Part shown: piece after piece, positions 39,825-48,909 of the stretch
How the letters are laid out: each line of letters opens with the position of its first letter
Position numbering within the stretch: the stretch's first letter is position 1
NCBI GenBank assembly: GCA_035715725.1
Contig: DASTKT010000017.1
Coordinates: 40,125 to 104,124 of the forward strand
Reading direction: 5' to 3'
Source: JADGGV01 sp035715725
GTDB lineage: Bacteria; Gemmatimonadota; Gemmatimonadetes; Longimicrobiales; RSA9
DNA: 64,000 nucleotides
Program-made: the position numbers and the translations under genes
Notes under the pieces: generated by a model
Databases searched by the model: none
Told to the model about the DNA's origin: nothing
The model's input: only the letters and a program-made list of their open reading frames with translations

Positions 39825-42599
39825 CTACCTCGCGCCCCCCGGGGAGGCGCCGGGCGCCCGGATGGCGGACGCGAGACGCCGCTCCCGGAGCAGGCCGCGG
39901 AGCTCCCGGATCAGGGACGCGCCGTGCGCTCCGACGAAGACGGCCGGGAATCGGAACACGAGGGGTGCCGCGACCGCGAGCGCGGCCGCGCCGGCGCCGA
40001 GCAGCGTGACGGCGGCGGGCGCGCCGACGCGGCGCAGCACCTCGGCCGCCGGCGCGCATGCCGCCGCCGTGACGACGGCGAGGCGCAGCCCCGGCCGGTG
40101 GACCTCGAGCCAGCGTCGCCACGGCAGGCGCACCACGCTCAGCGTGAGCTGCGCCATGAGCAGGAAGTTCAGCCCGAGCGCGATCGACACGGCCACGGCC
40201 ACGCCGCCGATCCCGCGGGTGTGGCCCGCCCAGCTCGCGCCGAGGACGAGCAGCACGTACGCCGCCTTGCGCGCGCTCTGGCGGTACACGGCGCCGGCGG
40301 AGGTGAGGAGCGAGTCGCACAGCTTGTAGCCCGTGCGGAAGAACATGCTCACGGCCAGCGCGCGCGCCGGGAGCACGACCTCGCCCCACCCCGCGCCGAG
40401 CAGCGTCCGGACCAGCTCCGGCGCGAGCACCAGCACGAGCGCGCTCGCCGGCAGCATGATCGCGGCGAGCGTCCCCGCGCCCCGCGTGTACGCCGACCGC
40501 AGCCGCTCGCGGTCCTCGTGGATCCGGGAGAGCGTCGGGAAGAGCACCCGGTTGACGATCCCGCCCACCGTGTACGCCGGCAGCGCGGTCAGCTGGTAGG
40601 CCCGTCCGTAGAGGCCCAGCGCGGCCGCGCCGAGCCAGCGCCCGACCACGACCTTGTCGCTCTGCAGCGCCAGGTAGTTCACGGTCTCGGCCGCCGCCTG
40701 CCCGGTGCCGAAGTGCATCAGCTCGCCGAGACCGCGCAGCCGCGGACGCCACCAGCCGGGTACCGGGTGGGCCAGCAGCAGCAGCGCCGAGCGGAGCGCC
40801 GTCTGCGCCAGCGTGCCCCACACGAGCGCCCAGTAGCCGAAGCCCAGCAGCGCCAGCGCCACCGCGACCGCGCCGTACCCGACCGCGTACGCGATCACGT
40901 CGCGCTGCGCGAGCCAGCGGAACCGAAGCTGCCGGTTCGCCAGCGAGTCGGAGACGACGCCGAGGCCCGCCAGCGGGAAGCTCCACGACAGCGCCCGGAG
41001 CACCGGCGCCACGGCCGGCGTGCGGAAGAAGGCGGCCACGACGGGCGCCGAGAGCCAGGCCGCGGCGCCGGCCAGGGCGCAGAACAGCAGCGAGGCGGTC
41101 CAGGCGGCGCGGATGTGCGTCCGGCCGATGCGCGACCGCTGGATGAGCGCGGGACCCAGGCCGAGCTGCGAGAAGGTGAGCCCGAGGTTGACGACGACGA
41201 GCGCCGCGCCCACCACGCCGAAGTCCGAGGGCGCGAGCAGCCGCGCCAGCACCGCGAGCACGCCGAGGCTGACCACGGCGTACGCCACCTTGCCGGACGC
41301 GGCCCAGAAGAGCCCCGCGAGAGTCGGCCGGGTAAGGCCGCGGCCGCCGCGCGCGGCGCCGGCCTCCGCCGCCGGGGCGCGGGCGGGGACGTCGCCCGGC
41401 CCGGTCGCCCGCCGGCCGTCGAGCAGCCGCGCGTACTCCCCGCGCAGCGACTCCCAGATCGCCTCCGGCGCGAACTCCCGCAGCACCCGCCGCCGCCCCT
41501 CGCCCCCGTGGCGCGCGCGCAGCCCGGGATCGACGAGGTAGCGCCGGACCGCCGCGGCCAGCGCCGTCGCATCCCGCGGCGGCACCAGCGTGCCCGTCAC
41601 GCCGTCGTCCACCGCGTCCACGCAGCCGGCCACCCGCGTGGCCACGACCGGCAGCTCCATGGCGGCCGCCTCGAGCGGCACGTTCGGGAAGCCCTCCCGG
41701 TATGTCGGCAGCACGACGACGTCCATGCTGGCGTAGAGCGGCGGCGTGTCCCAGTCCACGCCCGCGAGGTGGACGCGGGGGTCGGCCCGCATCCTCGCCT
41801 CGACCTCCGGCGGCACCGCGTCCTGCCGCTCGAACGGCCCGACCACGAGCAGGTGCAGCCGGGGGAACTCCTCGCGCAGCGCCGCCCAGGCCTGCATCAG
41901 CTCGACCACGCCCTTGTCCCGCACGATCCGGCCGACGAAGCCGACGACGGGCTCTCCGTCCGGCAGCCCGTGGCGCCGCCGCGCGGCCGCCCGCGCCTCC
42001 GCCCCGACGCGCGCCGGCGCGAAGCGCCCCGCGGCGTCCACGCCGTTGCCGCTCCCGCCCGCCGGCACCGCGATCTTGGCCGGCGCGCACAGCCGCTCCT
42101 CGATGGCCACCAGCCGCAGCGACGGGCTGACGCAGAGGACGCGGTCCGCCAGCCCGCACGAGACTCGCTCGCTCCAGCGCAGCAGCACGCGGCGATACCC
42201 CGTGGCCGTGGCCAGCGGCAGGCCCCGCAGGTGGTAGACGAGCACCGGCGTGCGGGCGAGCCAGCCCGCCAGGATCCCGAGCAGCCCGCCCTTCGGCGTG
42301 TGCGCGTGGACGATGTCCGGCCGGATCGAGCGCAGCGCGCGCCAGATCCGGAAGAGCGCGACGAGGTCGCGCAGCGGCGTCACGCGCCGCGCCATCGCCA
42401 CCGCGTGGACCGGCACCGCGTCGCGCGCCGCGAAGTCCTCGAGCCGCGGCCCGGGCGAGGAGAGCGCCTGCAGCTCGACACCGTGCGCGCGCATGTACGC
42501 CGCCTGGCCGCGCAGGAAGAGCAGCGACTCCGGCACGGTCGTCACGTGGACGACCCGGACCGCGTCCCGGTCCCCGCCGGAGCGAGCGCGCGGGCGCAT
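39825..42599 (-). CDS. Fusion of GT4 glycosyltransferase and Wzx/MOP flippase
   Basis: One uninterrupted 924-residue frame with two complete modules. Residues 1 to about 394 are a GT4 enzyme (VVHVTTVPESLLFLRGQAAYM, DIVHAHTPKGGLLGILAGWLA, GFVGRIVRDKGVVELMQAW, YREGFPNVPLEAAAMELPVV with the E-x7-E motif). After a Pro/Ala/Gly linker (about 395-420) begins a WzxC-like lipid-linked-oligosaccharide flippase (GLFWAASGKVAYAVVSLGVLA, LLAPSDFGVVGAALVV) with about a dozen helices. No start codon precedes the flippase's conserved N-terminus, so it is not a separate gene. ATG 42599 has GAGGAGG upstream. It would couple the last sugar addition to flipping. Confidence 0.9.
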   Translation of the reverse strand: MRPRARSGGDRDAVRVVHVTTVPESLLFLRGQAAYMRAHGVELQALSSPGPRLEDFAARDAVPVHAVAMARRVTPLRDLVALFRIWRALRSIRPDIVHAHTPKGGLLGILAGWLARTPVLVYHLRGLPLATATGYRRVLLRWSERVSCGLADRVLCVSPSLRLVAIEERLCAPAKIAVPAGGSGNGVDAAGRFAPARVGAEARAAARRRHGLPDGEPVVGFVGRIVRDKGVVELMQAWAALREEFPRLHLLVVGPFERQDAVPPEVEARMRADPRVHLAGVDWDTPPLYASMDVVVLPTYREGFPNVPLEAAAMELPVVATRVAGCVDAVDDGVTGTLVPPRDATALAAAVRRYLVDPGLRARHGGEGRRRVLREFAPEAIWESLRGEYARLLDGRRATGPGDVPARAPAAEAGAARGGRGLTRPTLAGLFWAASGKVAYAVVSLGVLAVLARLLAPSDFGVVGAALVVVNLGLTFSQLGLGPALIQRSRIGRTHIRAAWTASLLFCALAGAAAWLSAPVVAAFFRTPAVAPVLRALSWSFPLAGLGVVSDSLANRQLRFRWLAQRDVIAYAVGYGAVAVALALLGFGYWALVWGTLAQTALRSALLLLAHPVPGWWRPRLRGLGELMHFGTGQAAAETVNYLALQSDKVVVGRWLGAAALGLYGRAYQLTALPAYTVGGIVNRVLFPTLSRIHEDRERLRSAYTRGAGTLAAIMLPASALVLVLAPELVRTLLGAGWGEVVLPARALAVSMFFRTGYKLCDSLLTSAGAVYRQSARKAAYVLLVLGASWAGHTRGIGGVAVAVSIALGLNFLLMAQLTLSVVRLPWRRWLEVHRPGLRLAVVTAAACAPAAEVLRRVGAPAAVTLLGAGAAALAVAAPLVFRFPAVFVGAHGASLIRELRGLLRERRLASAIRAPGASPGGAR

Positions 42600-42611
42600 G
42601 CGCCGGCCTCC

Positions 42612-45020
42612 TCACCGCCCGGCCCGGGCGCCGCCGTAGCGGTACCCGTAGGCGTAGTAGCCGCCGTAGCGCGGCACCTCGGCGTCGGGATCGTTCAGCA
42701 CGGCGCCGAGCACGCGGGCGCCCACCGCCGCGAGCTGGTCGACCGCCAGTTGCGCGGCGGCGCGGTCGGTCGCCCCGGCGCGCACGACCAGCACGACCCC
42801 GTCGGCGAGCGCCGCGAAGACGGCGGCATCCGCGAGCCCGAGGATCGGCGGCGTGTCGATCAGCACCAGGTCGAAGCGCTGTGTCAGCGCGCCGATCAGC
42901 CGGCGCAGCGGCTCCGTCCGCAGCAGCCGCCCCTCGTCCGGCCGGTGCGCGCCGCGGGGGATCAGGTAGAGCCCCTCCACCGGCGTCGCCCGGACCGCCT
43001 CGGCGCCGGAGCACTCCCCCGTCACCAGCTCGGCCAGCCCGGGACTCTCTCCCATGCCGAAGAGCGCGTGCACGCGGCCGCGCCTCAGGTCGCCGTCCAC
43101 GAGCAGCGTGCGGAAGCCCTCGTGCGCGAAGACCACGGCCAGGTTCGCCGCCGTCGTCGTCTTGCCGTCGGCCGGTGCGACGCCGGTCAGCACCACGCTC
43201 TTCAGCGTCCCGCCCACGGCCGAGTACAGGAGGTTCGTGCGCAGCGCGCGGTACGCCTCCCCGGCGAACGAGTCGGTCCCGGCGACGCCGACCAGCTCCG
43301 GCGCCAGCCGCGCGCCCGCGCCCACCCCCTCCGCCGGCTCCCCGCGCCGGAACCGCCGCCGGCGAGACGTGTCGAGCCGCGGCACGACGCTCAGGATCGG
43401 CATGCGCAGCACCGCCTGCACGTCCTTCTGCCGCCGGATCGACGTGCGCGTCAGCTCGACGCCGAACGCGCCGCCGCCGCCCAGGATCAGGCCGAAGATC
43501 ACGCCCAGCGCCACGATCATCGCGCGGCGCGAGCGCACGGGCCGCGTCGGCAGCGGCGCCAGGTCGATGATCCGCGCCGGGCCCGACTCGCCCGCCTCCG
43601 CGAGCCGCGCCCGCTCGTACTCGTCCCGGAGCTGCTCGGCCACCTTCTGGACCGTCTGGACCTGCTGCACCAGCCGCGCTTCCTCCGCGTCCGCTCGCGG
43701 CAGCGCCTGGATGTCCGCGGCGCCCCGGCTCCGCAGCGCCTCCAGCGTCCCGATCCGCGAATCCAGCGCGGCCGCGTGGCTGCGCACCGTGGCCAGCAGC
43801 TTCTCCTGCGTGGATGCGATCAGCGTCGTCAGCCGCACCACGTCCGGGTCCGTCGCGGCGCTGCGCCATTCGCCCGTGGTCAGCGAGTCGCGCGCCGACT
43901 CCAGCCGCGCCAGCTCCGAGTAGAGCTGCACGATCACCGGGTTCGAGGCGACGCCGGGCGACGCCGCCAGCGCCCGCAGCGCATCCCCCGACCCGGGCCG
44001 CGAGCGCTCCAGCGACGACAGCAGCGCGCGGTAGACGCCCCGGTCCGCCTCCAGCTCCTTCCGCCGCAGTTCGACCGCGGCGAGGTCGCTCTCCTGTGCG
44101 TTCATCTTCTCCCGGGAGCTGTACGCCAGCTCCCGGCTGCGGAACGCGCTCAGCTCCTGCTGCGCCGCCTGCAGCGCCGCGTCCGTCCGCGCGAGCTGCT
44201 CCTCGGCGAACTGCTGCCGCTGGTGCGACTCCTGCCTCGCGCCGCTCGCCTCGTGCACCGCGAACTCCTGCACGATCGCGTTCACCACCCGCTGCGCCAG
44301 CGCCGCATCGTGATCGGTGTAGTCGACGTCCACGATGTCCGTGCGGTCCCGCGGCATCGCGCGCACCGCCGACAGCACCTCGTCGATCGCCGCCTCCCGC
44401 GTGAGCACCGCCAGGCGCGCGCTCTTGGGCGCCGGCCGGCCCGCGAGCACGAATGCGACGCCGCCGAGCGCGACCCGCTCGCCGTACCCCGCCCGCGCCG
44501 TCCCGGCCGCGCCCGTCACCTCGTAGCCGCCGGCCCGCGGCCGCAGCAGCAGCGTGTCGGGCGGCACCGCGGCGTCGACGACCACGTCCCGCAGCAGCCC
44601 GCGGTCGAAGCCCCGGTCCAGCGCCTGGACCCGCAGCCCCTCCGCGTCGACGACGGCGCCGAGGACGCCCCGGCTCCGCAGGATCTGCAGGTGCGAGAGC
44701 AGCGGGTCGGCGTGCGAGCGCGTCAGCTCCAGCCCGGCCTCGGCCAGGCCGCCCGGCAGGCCGCCCTGCTCCGTGCGGATCTGGATCACGGCCGCGGCCC
44801 GGTACAGCGGCCGCTCGCGCCACGCCTGGTAGCCGGCGCCCGCCGCCGCGAGGCCGACCACGCCGAGGATCAGCACGGTGTGGCGCCGGAGCATCGCGGC
44901 GATCTCCGTGAACGAGAGGCCGCCGGCCGCGGCCGGCATCGGCGGCGTTGCGCTGGGGCTCCACCGCGCCCGGGGCTCGGGCGGCGGCGCGCCGTGCTGG
45001 ATCACCGGCAAGCGAGACAT
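42612..45020 (-). CDS. Wzc-like polysaccharide co-polymerase with BY-kinase domain
   Basis: An 802-residue inner-membrane protein controlling polymer length and export. Wzz-type N-terminal domain with a first helix (VLILGVVGLAAAGAGYQAW), a long periplasmic coiled coil, and a second helix after the PLPTRPVRSRR proline motif. The cytoplasmic bacterial tyrosine kinase has Walker A APADGKTTTAANLA, Walker A' LLVDGDLRRGRVH and Walker B LVLIDTPP. The C-terminal Tyr cluster (YGGYYAYGYRYGG) is the autophosphorylation site. ATG 45020 with GGAGG upstream; 10 bp after the exporter gene. Confidence 0.94.
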   Translation of the reverse strand: MSRLPVIQHGAPPPEPRARWSPSATPPMPAAAGGLSFTEIAAMLRRHTVLILGVVGLAAAGAGYQAWRERPLYRAAAVIQIRTEQGGLPGGLAEAGLELTRSHADPLLSHLQILRSRGVLGAVVDAEGLRVQALDRGFDRGLLRDVVVDAAVPPDTLLLRPRAGGYEVTGAAGTARAGYGERVALGGVAFVLAGRPAPKSARLAVLTREAAIDEVLSAVRAMPRDRTDIVDVDYTDHDAALAQRVVNAIVQEFAVHEASGARQESHQRQQFAEEQLARTDAALQAAQQELSAFRSRELAYSSREKMNAQESDLAAVELRRKELEADRGVYRALLSSLERSRPGSGDALRALAASPGVASNPVIVQLYSELARLESARDSLTTGEWRSAATDPDVVRLTTLIASTQEKLLATVRSHAAALDSRIGTLEALRSRGAADIQALPRADAEEARLVQQVQTVQKVAEQLRDEYERARLAEAGESGPARIIDLAPLPTRPVRSRRAMIVALGVIFGLILGGGGAFGVELTRTSIRRQKDVQAVLRMPILSVVPRLDTSRRRRFRRGEPAEGVGAGARLAPELVGVAGTDSFAGEAYRALRTNLLYSAVGGTLKSVVLTGVAPADGKTTTAANLAVVFAHEGFRTLLVDGDLRRGRVHALFGMGESPGLAELVTGECSGAEAVRATPVEGLYLIPRGAHRPDEGRLLRTEPLRRLIGALTQRFDLVLIDTPPILGLADAAVFAALADGVVLVVRAGATDRAAAQLAVDQLAAVGARVLGAVLNDPDAEVPRYGGYYAYGYRYGGARAGR

Positions 45021-45030
45021 ACGCCTCCGA

Positions 45031-45651
45031 CTAGCGCAGGAGGATGTTGGCGATGGCGGCGGCCGCGCCCGCGAGGCTCGCGGTCGGCCCGATCACCTCG
45101 CGGAAGACGTCGCGCCGGCGGCCGACCACGATCTGGTCGCCCGAGCGCACGCGCTCCGAGCCGAGCCCGCCGTCGCTCCGCGTCAGGTCCACGCGCAGCT
45201 CGCGCCCGCCGCGCAGCACGCGCACGCGGTCGAGCCGGCCCCGCTCCGTCGCGCCGCCCGCCCGCGCGATCGCGTTCGCCACCGTCACCTCCGGCGCGAA
45301 CGCGTACAGGCTCGGCTGCCGCACCTCGCCGCCCACCGCCACGCGCAGCAGCGGCTCGACCACGAAGCGCGGATTCTCCTCGTAGCGCGAGAGGAACTGG
45401 CGGACGCGCGCCTCCACCGTGTCCGCCGGCACGCCGGCGATGCGGACGTCCCGGTACAGCGGGTGGCGCGGCGCGCCGTCCGCCGCGAGGTCGAACTCGC
45501 CGCTCAGCTCCGGCCGGCGCCAGACCGTGACGCGCACGGCATCCCCCGGCTGGAGGAGCGGCGCGGGCGCCGCCGGCGCGGGCATCTGCGCCGAGACCGT
45601 GGCGGGCGCCAGCAGCGCGCCGAAGACGAGCGGCAGTGCGAGCTTCTTCAT
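45031..45651 (-). CDS. Wza-like polysaccharide export protein
   Basis: A 206-residue periplasmic/outer-membrane exporter with signal peptide (ending TVSAQ), Poly_export domain (LLQPGDAVRVTVWRRPELSGEF) and one SLBB domain (RVAVGGEVRQPSLYAFAPEVTVANAIARAGG). Short compared with E. coli Wza (one SLBB and no long alpha-helical barrel end), as is common in Wza-like proteins of other phyla. Starts 4 bp inside the preceding aminotransferase gene and is followed by the BY-kinase gene, its expected partner. Confidence 0.92.
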   Translation of the reverse strand: MKKLALPLVFGALLAPATVSAQMPAPAAPAPLLQPGDAVRVTVWRRPELSGEFDLAADGAPRHPLYRDVRIAGVPADTVEARVRQFLSRYEENPRFVVEPLLRVAVGGEVRQPSLYAFAPEVTVANAIARAGGATERGRLDRVRVLRGGRELRVDLTRSDGGLGSERVRSGDQIVVGRRRDVFREVIGPTASLAGAAAAIANILLR

Positions 45652-46853
45652 GGGTCACCAGCCGGCACGGGAACGCGGGAGCTCCGCCGCCGGAACGGCT
45701 CCGGCGCGCGGCGGCGCGGCGTGGACCGGATCGCGCGGACGACCCGCTCCAGCTCCGCTTCGGTGAGGCTCGAGCCCGAGGGCAGGCAGAGCCCGGCCCG
45801 GAACAGCGCCTCCGCCACACTCCCGCCGATGCGCGGGTAGCCGGCGAAGACCGGCTGGAGGTGCATCGGCTTCCAGAGCGGGCGCGCCTCGATGTCATCG
45901 GCCTCGAGGGTGAGGCGGACGGCGTCGCGGTCGGCGCCGAACGCGTCGGGATCGATCAGCACGCACGTCAGCCAGTGCGTGTGGCGCCCCCACGGCGCCT
46001 CCGGCATCAGGCTCACGCCCGGCAGCTCCGAGAGCGCCGCGGCGTAGTACGCGAAGTTCCGCCGCCGGGCGGCGACGCGGTCCTCGAGCACCCGCAGCTG
46101 CCCGCGGCCGATCCCCGCCAGCACGTTGCTCATCCGGTAGTTGTAGCCGACCGTCTCGTGCTGGTAGTGCGGCGCCGGCTCGCGCGCCTGCGCCGCCAGC
46201 CAGCGCGCCCGCGCCACCAGCTCCGCGTCGGGGCTCACCAGCATCCCGCCGCCCGACGTCGTGATGATCTTGTTGCCGTTGAACGAGTAGATCCCCGCCC
46301 GGCCCAGCGTGCCCGCGGCGCGCCCGCCGTACGTCGCGCCCAGCGCCTCCGCCGCATCCTCGATCACGGGCACGCCGTGGCGCGCACACGCCGACAGGAT
46401 CGGGCCCATGTCCGCGCACTGGCCGTAGAGGTGCACCACCAGCACCGCGCCGGGCGGCGAGCCGGCCCGCACCCGCTCCTCGAGCGCGGCGACGACGAGC
46501 GCCGGGTCCACGTTCCAGGACGCCGGCTCGCTGTCGATGAACACCGGCGTCGCGCCGAGATAGCGGATCGGGTTCACGCTCCCGGCGAACGTCAGCGTCG
46601 AGACCAGCACCTCGTCGCCCGGACCGACGCCCGCCAGCAGCAGCGCCAGGTGCAGCGCCGCCGTCCCGGAGCTCAGCGCCGCGGCCGCCGGCACGCCGAC
46701 GACCTCCGCCAGCTCCCGCTCGAACGCATCGACGTTCGGCCCGAGCGGTGCGATCCAGTTGCTCGAGAACGCCTCGGCGACGTACCCGGCCTCGAGACCG
46801 CTCATGTGCGGCGGCGAGAGGTGCAGGCGCGTCCGGTTGCCGTGCTCGACCAT
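45648..46853 (-). CDS. DegT/DnrJ/EryC1 sugar 4-aminotransferase (PglE-like)
   Basis: A 401-residue PLP-dependent aminotransferase. Family motifs: AALSSGTAALHLALLLAGVGPGDEV, VHLYGQCADM, VIEDAAEALGATYGG (the cofactor Asp) and YSFNGNKIITTSGGGM, with the PLP lysine in NGNK. The LSPPHMSGLEAGYVAEAFSSNWIAPLG start and the neighbouring 4,6-dehydratase fit the PglE/UDP-4-keto-sugar branch that makes a 4-amino-4,6-dideoxy sugar. ATG 46853 follows GAGGAGG. Confidence 0.92.
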   Translation of the reverse strand: MVEHGNRTRLHLSPPHMSGLEAGYVAEAFSSNWIAPLGPNVDAFERELAEVVGVPAAAALSSGTAALHLALLLAGVGPGDEVLVSTLTFAGSVNPIRYLGATPVFIDSEPASWNVDPALVVAALEERVRAGSPPGAVLVVHLYGQCADMGPILSACARHGVPVIEDAAEALGATYGGRAAGTLGRAGIYSFNGNKIITTSGGGMLVSPDAELVARARWLAAQAREPAPHYQHETVGYNYRMSNVLAGIGRGQLRVLEDRVAARRRNFAYYAAALSELPGVSLMPEAPWGRHTHWLTCVLIDPDAFGADRDAVRLTLEADDIEARPLWKPMHLQPVFAGYPRIGGSVAEALFRAGLCLPSGSSLTEAELERVVRAIRSTPRRRAPEPFRRRSSRVPVPAGDP

Positions 46854-46863
46854 GCGACCCTCC

Positions 46864-48909
46864 TCAGGCGCCCGCGGCCGGCGCACGCTCGCGCCGCCGC
46901 ACGCCCGGATAGCGCTTCCGCGACGGCGCCGGAGCGGTCGAGCTCCGCAGCCGCCGGCACAGCCGCGCCGACTCGGACGCCGCCCGCACCGCGGAGCGGA
47001 GCGGGTCGACGCACTCGGGCACGAGCGTGCCGATCCGGCGGAGCATCCGCTCCCGGTCGAGCGCGGCGAGCGCGCCGCGCAGCCCGTCGAGCCCCGCCTC
47101 GATCGCGCCGCTGTCCGTCTCGTTCGGCTCCAGCAGCCGGATCTTCTCCACCGGCGACGGCGACGCGGCCTCCATCGCCGAGCTCAGCGCCTCGTGCAGC
47201 TTCTCCCCCGGCCGCAGGCCGGTGAAGACGATCGGCATCTCCGTGTACGGCTCGAAGCCCGACAGCCGCGCCACATCCTCCGCCAGCTGCACGATCGGCA
47301 CGGGCTCGCCCATGTCGAGCATCGCGATCCGGCCCGCCGCCTCCGGCAGCGCGTTCGCCCGCAACACCAGTTGCGCCGCCTCCGGGATCGTCATGAAGTA
47401 GCGCGTCATCCGCGGGTCCGTGACCGTCAGCGGCCCCCCCGCCGCGAGCTGGCGCCGGAACAGCGGCACGACGCTCCCCGCCGAGCCGAGCACGTTGCCG
47501 AACCGCACCACGCGGAAGTCCGTCGCCGCGCCACGCAGCCACGACAGACCCAGCAGCATCCGCTCGCCGATCCGCTTCGTCGCGCCCATCACCGACGACG
47601 GACACACCGCCTTGTCCGTCGAGACCAGCATCATCTTCCGGGTGCCGTGCAGCGCCGCCGACTCCGCCACCACCAGCGTGCCGAACACGTTGTTGCGAAC
47701 CGCTTCGGCGACGTGGTCCTCCATCAGCGGCACGTGCTTGTACGCCGCCGCGTGGAAGACCAGGTCGGGCCGGTACGCGGCGAACAGCCGGGTGACGGTC
47801 CCATGGTCGACCACGCTGCCGATCACCGGCACCACCTCGACCGCCGGATGCGCCTCGCGCAGCTCCAGCGCGACGAAGTAGAGCGGGCTCTCCGCCTGGT
47901 CGAGAAGCACCAGCCGCCGCGGTCGCAGCGCAGCGATCTGCCGCGCCAGCTCCGAGCCGATCGAGCCCGCGCCACCCGTCACGAGCACCGTCGTCCCGCC
48001 CAGCTCCGCCCGGACCTCCTCCAGGTTCAGCCGCACCGCGCCGCGCCCGAGCAGATCCTCGATGTCCACGCCCCGCAGGTCCCCCAGCCGGCGACGCCCG
48101 CTCATCAGCTCCGCGAGCGGTGGGATGATCCGATACTCGAGCCCCGCCGCCCGGCACCGGTCCACGATCCGGTGGATCTGCCCGCGCGTCGGCTCCGCGA
48201 TCGCGATCGCCGCCAGCTCGGCCCCGCTCGCGGCCGCCAACCGCGGCAGCTCCTCGACCGTGCCCAGCACCGGGATGCCGTGCAGCCGCAGGCCGTGCTT
48301 CGACGGGTCGTCGTCCACCAGCCCGACCGGCTCCAGCTCGCTCTGCTCGTCCAGCGCGAACTGGTGGACCAGCCGCTCCGCCGCCTCGCCCGCGCCCACC
48401 AGCAGCACCCGGCGCCGCCGCCGGCCATCGGCCCGCCGCGCTCCACGCGCCCCGGCCAGCCGCCCGGCCAGGTAGCCGCCGCTCCCGAACGCCATCAGGA
48501 GCAGCCCGTCCAGCACCAGGACCACCACCGGGATCGCCCCGAGCCCGCCCGTCGACAGCCGCCAGGCGACGAAGAGCGCCGTCCCCTCCGCGACGGCCAG
48601 CGCCAGCGCCACCAGGTCGCCCGCGCTCGCATACCGGTACGAGCGGCGGACCAGGCGCCGCCGCGCGAACGCCGCCAGCCGGCACAGCACCATGACGGGG
48701 AGCGCGCCCGCGAGCGCCGCCGCGGCCCGCGCCGGCAGCGGAATCCCGAAGTGGAGTGCGAATGCGAGGGAGAGGGAGAGAGCGGCCGCCGCCAGGTGGA
48801 ATCCGGTCACCGCCACCGTCCGCCGGCCTCGCGCCAGGACGTCGGGAGACACCCGGATCCCCGCCGACTCCCCCGGCACGAGGCCACCCGACCATTCCGG
48901 CGCGTACAT
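46864..48909 (-). CDS. Membrane UDP-sugar 4,6-dehydratase (CapD/PglF/WbpM type)
   Basis: A 681-residue protein, first gene of the operon. Four N-terminal membrane helices, a CoA-binding-like domain (VLLVGAGEAAERLVHQF), then the SDR catalytic domain: TVLVTGGAGSIGSELARQI (NAD), FHAAAYKHVPLME, VSTDKAVCPSSVMGATKR (the Met/Lys active-site variant of this family) and RFGNVLGSAGSVVPLF. It makes a UDP-4-keto-6-deoxy sugar for the aminotransferase downstream. ATG 48909 has GGAG 8 nt upstream; the extension to 49062 is not supported. A decayed 77-bp copy of its coding sequence is found at 50462-50538. Confidence 0.93.
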   Translation of the reverse strand: MYAPEWSGGLVPGESAGIRVSPDVLARGRRTVAVTGFHLAAAALSLSLAFALHFGIPLPARAAAALAGALPVMVLCRLAAFARRRLVRRSYRYASAGDLVALALAVAEGTALFVAWRLSTGGLGAIPVVVLVLDGLLLMAFGSGGYLAGRLAGARGARRADGRRRRRVLLVGAGEAAERLVHQFALDEQSELEPVGLVDDDPSKHGLRLHGIPVLGTVEELPRLAAASGAELAAIAIAEPTRGQIHRIVDRCRAAGLEYRIIPPLAELMSGRRRLGDLRGVDIEDLLGRGAVRLNLEEVRAELGGTTVLVTGGAGSIGSELARQIAALRPRRLVLLDQAESPLYFVALELREAHPAVEVVPVIGSVVDHGTVTRLFAAYRPDLVFHAAAYKHVPLMEDHVAEAVRNNVFGTLVVAESAALHGTRKMMLVSTDKAVCPSSVMGATKRIGERMLLGLSWLRGAATDFRVVRFGNVLGSAGSVVPLFRRQLAAGGPLTVTDPRMTRYFMTIPEAAQLVLRANALPEAAGRIAMLDMGEPVPIVQLAEDVARLSGFEPYTEMPIVFTGLRPGEKLHEALSSAMEAASPSPVEKIRLLEPNETDSGAIEAGLDGLRGALAALDRERMLRRIGTLVPECVDPLRSAVRAASESARLCRRLRSSTAPAPSRKRYPGVRRRERAPAAGA

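Noticed and set aside
37648..44964. A 2438-codon open frame on the minus strand across the exopolysaccharide genes
   Set aside because: Only its last 266 codons (the sugar transferase) are real; the rest is Arg/Gly/Ala-rich shadow of genes in another frame.
39462..45530. A 2022-codon plus-strand frame antisense to the exopolysaccharide operon
   Set aside because: Composition of Arg/His/Gln repeats without domains; a by-product of extreme GC content.
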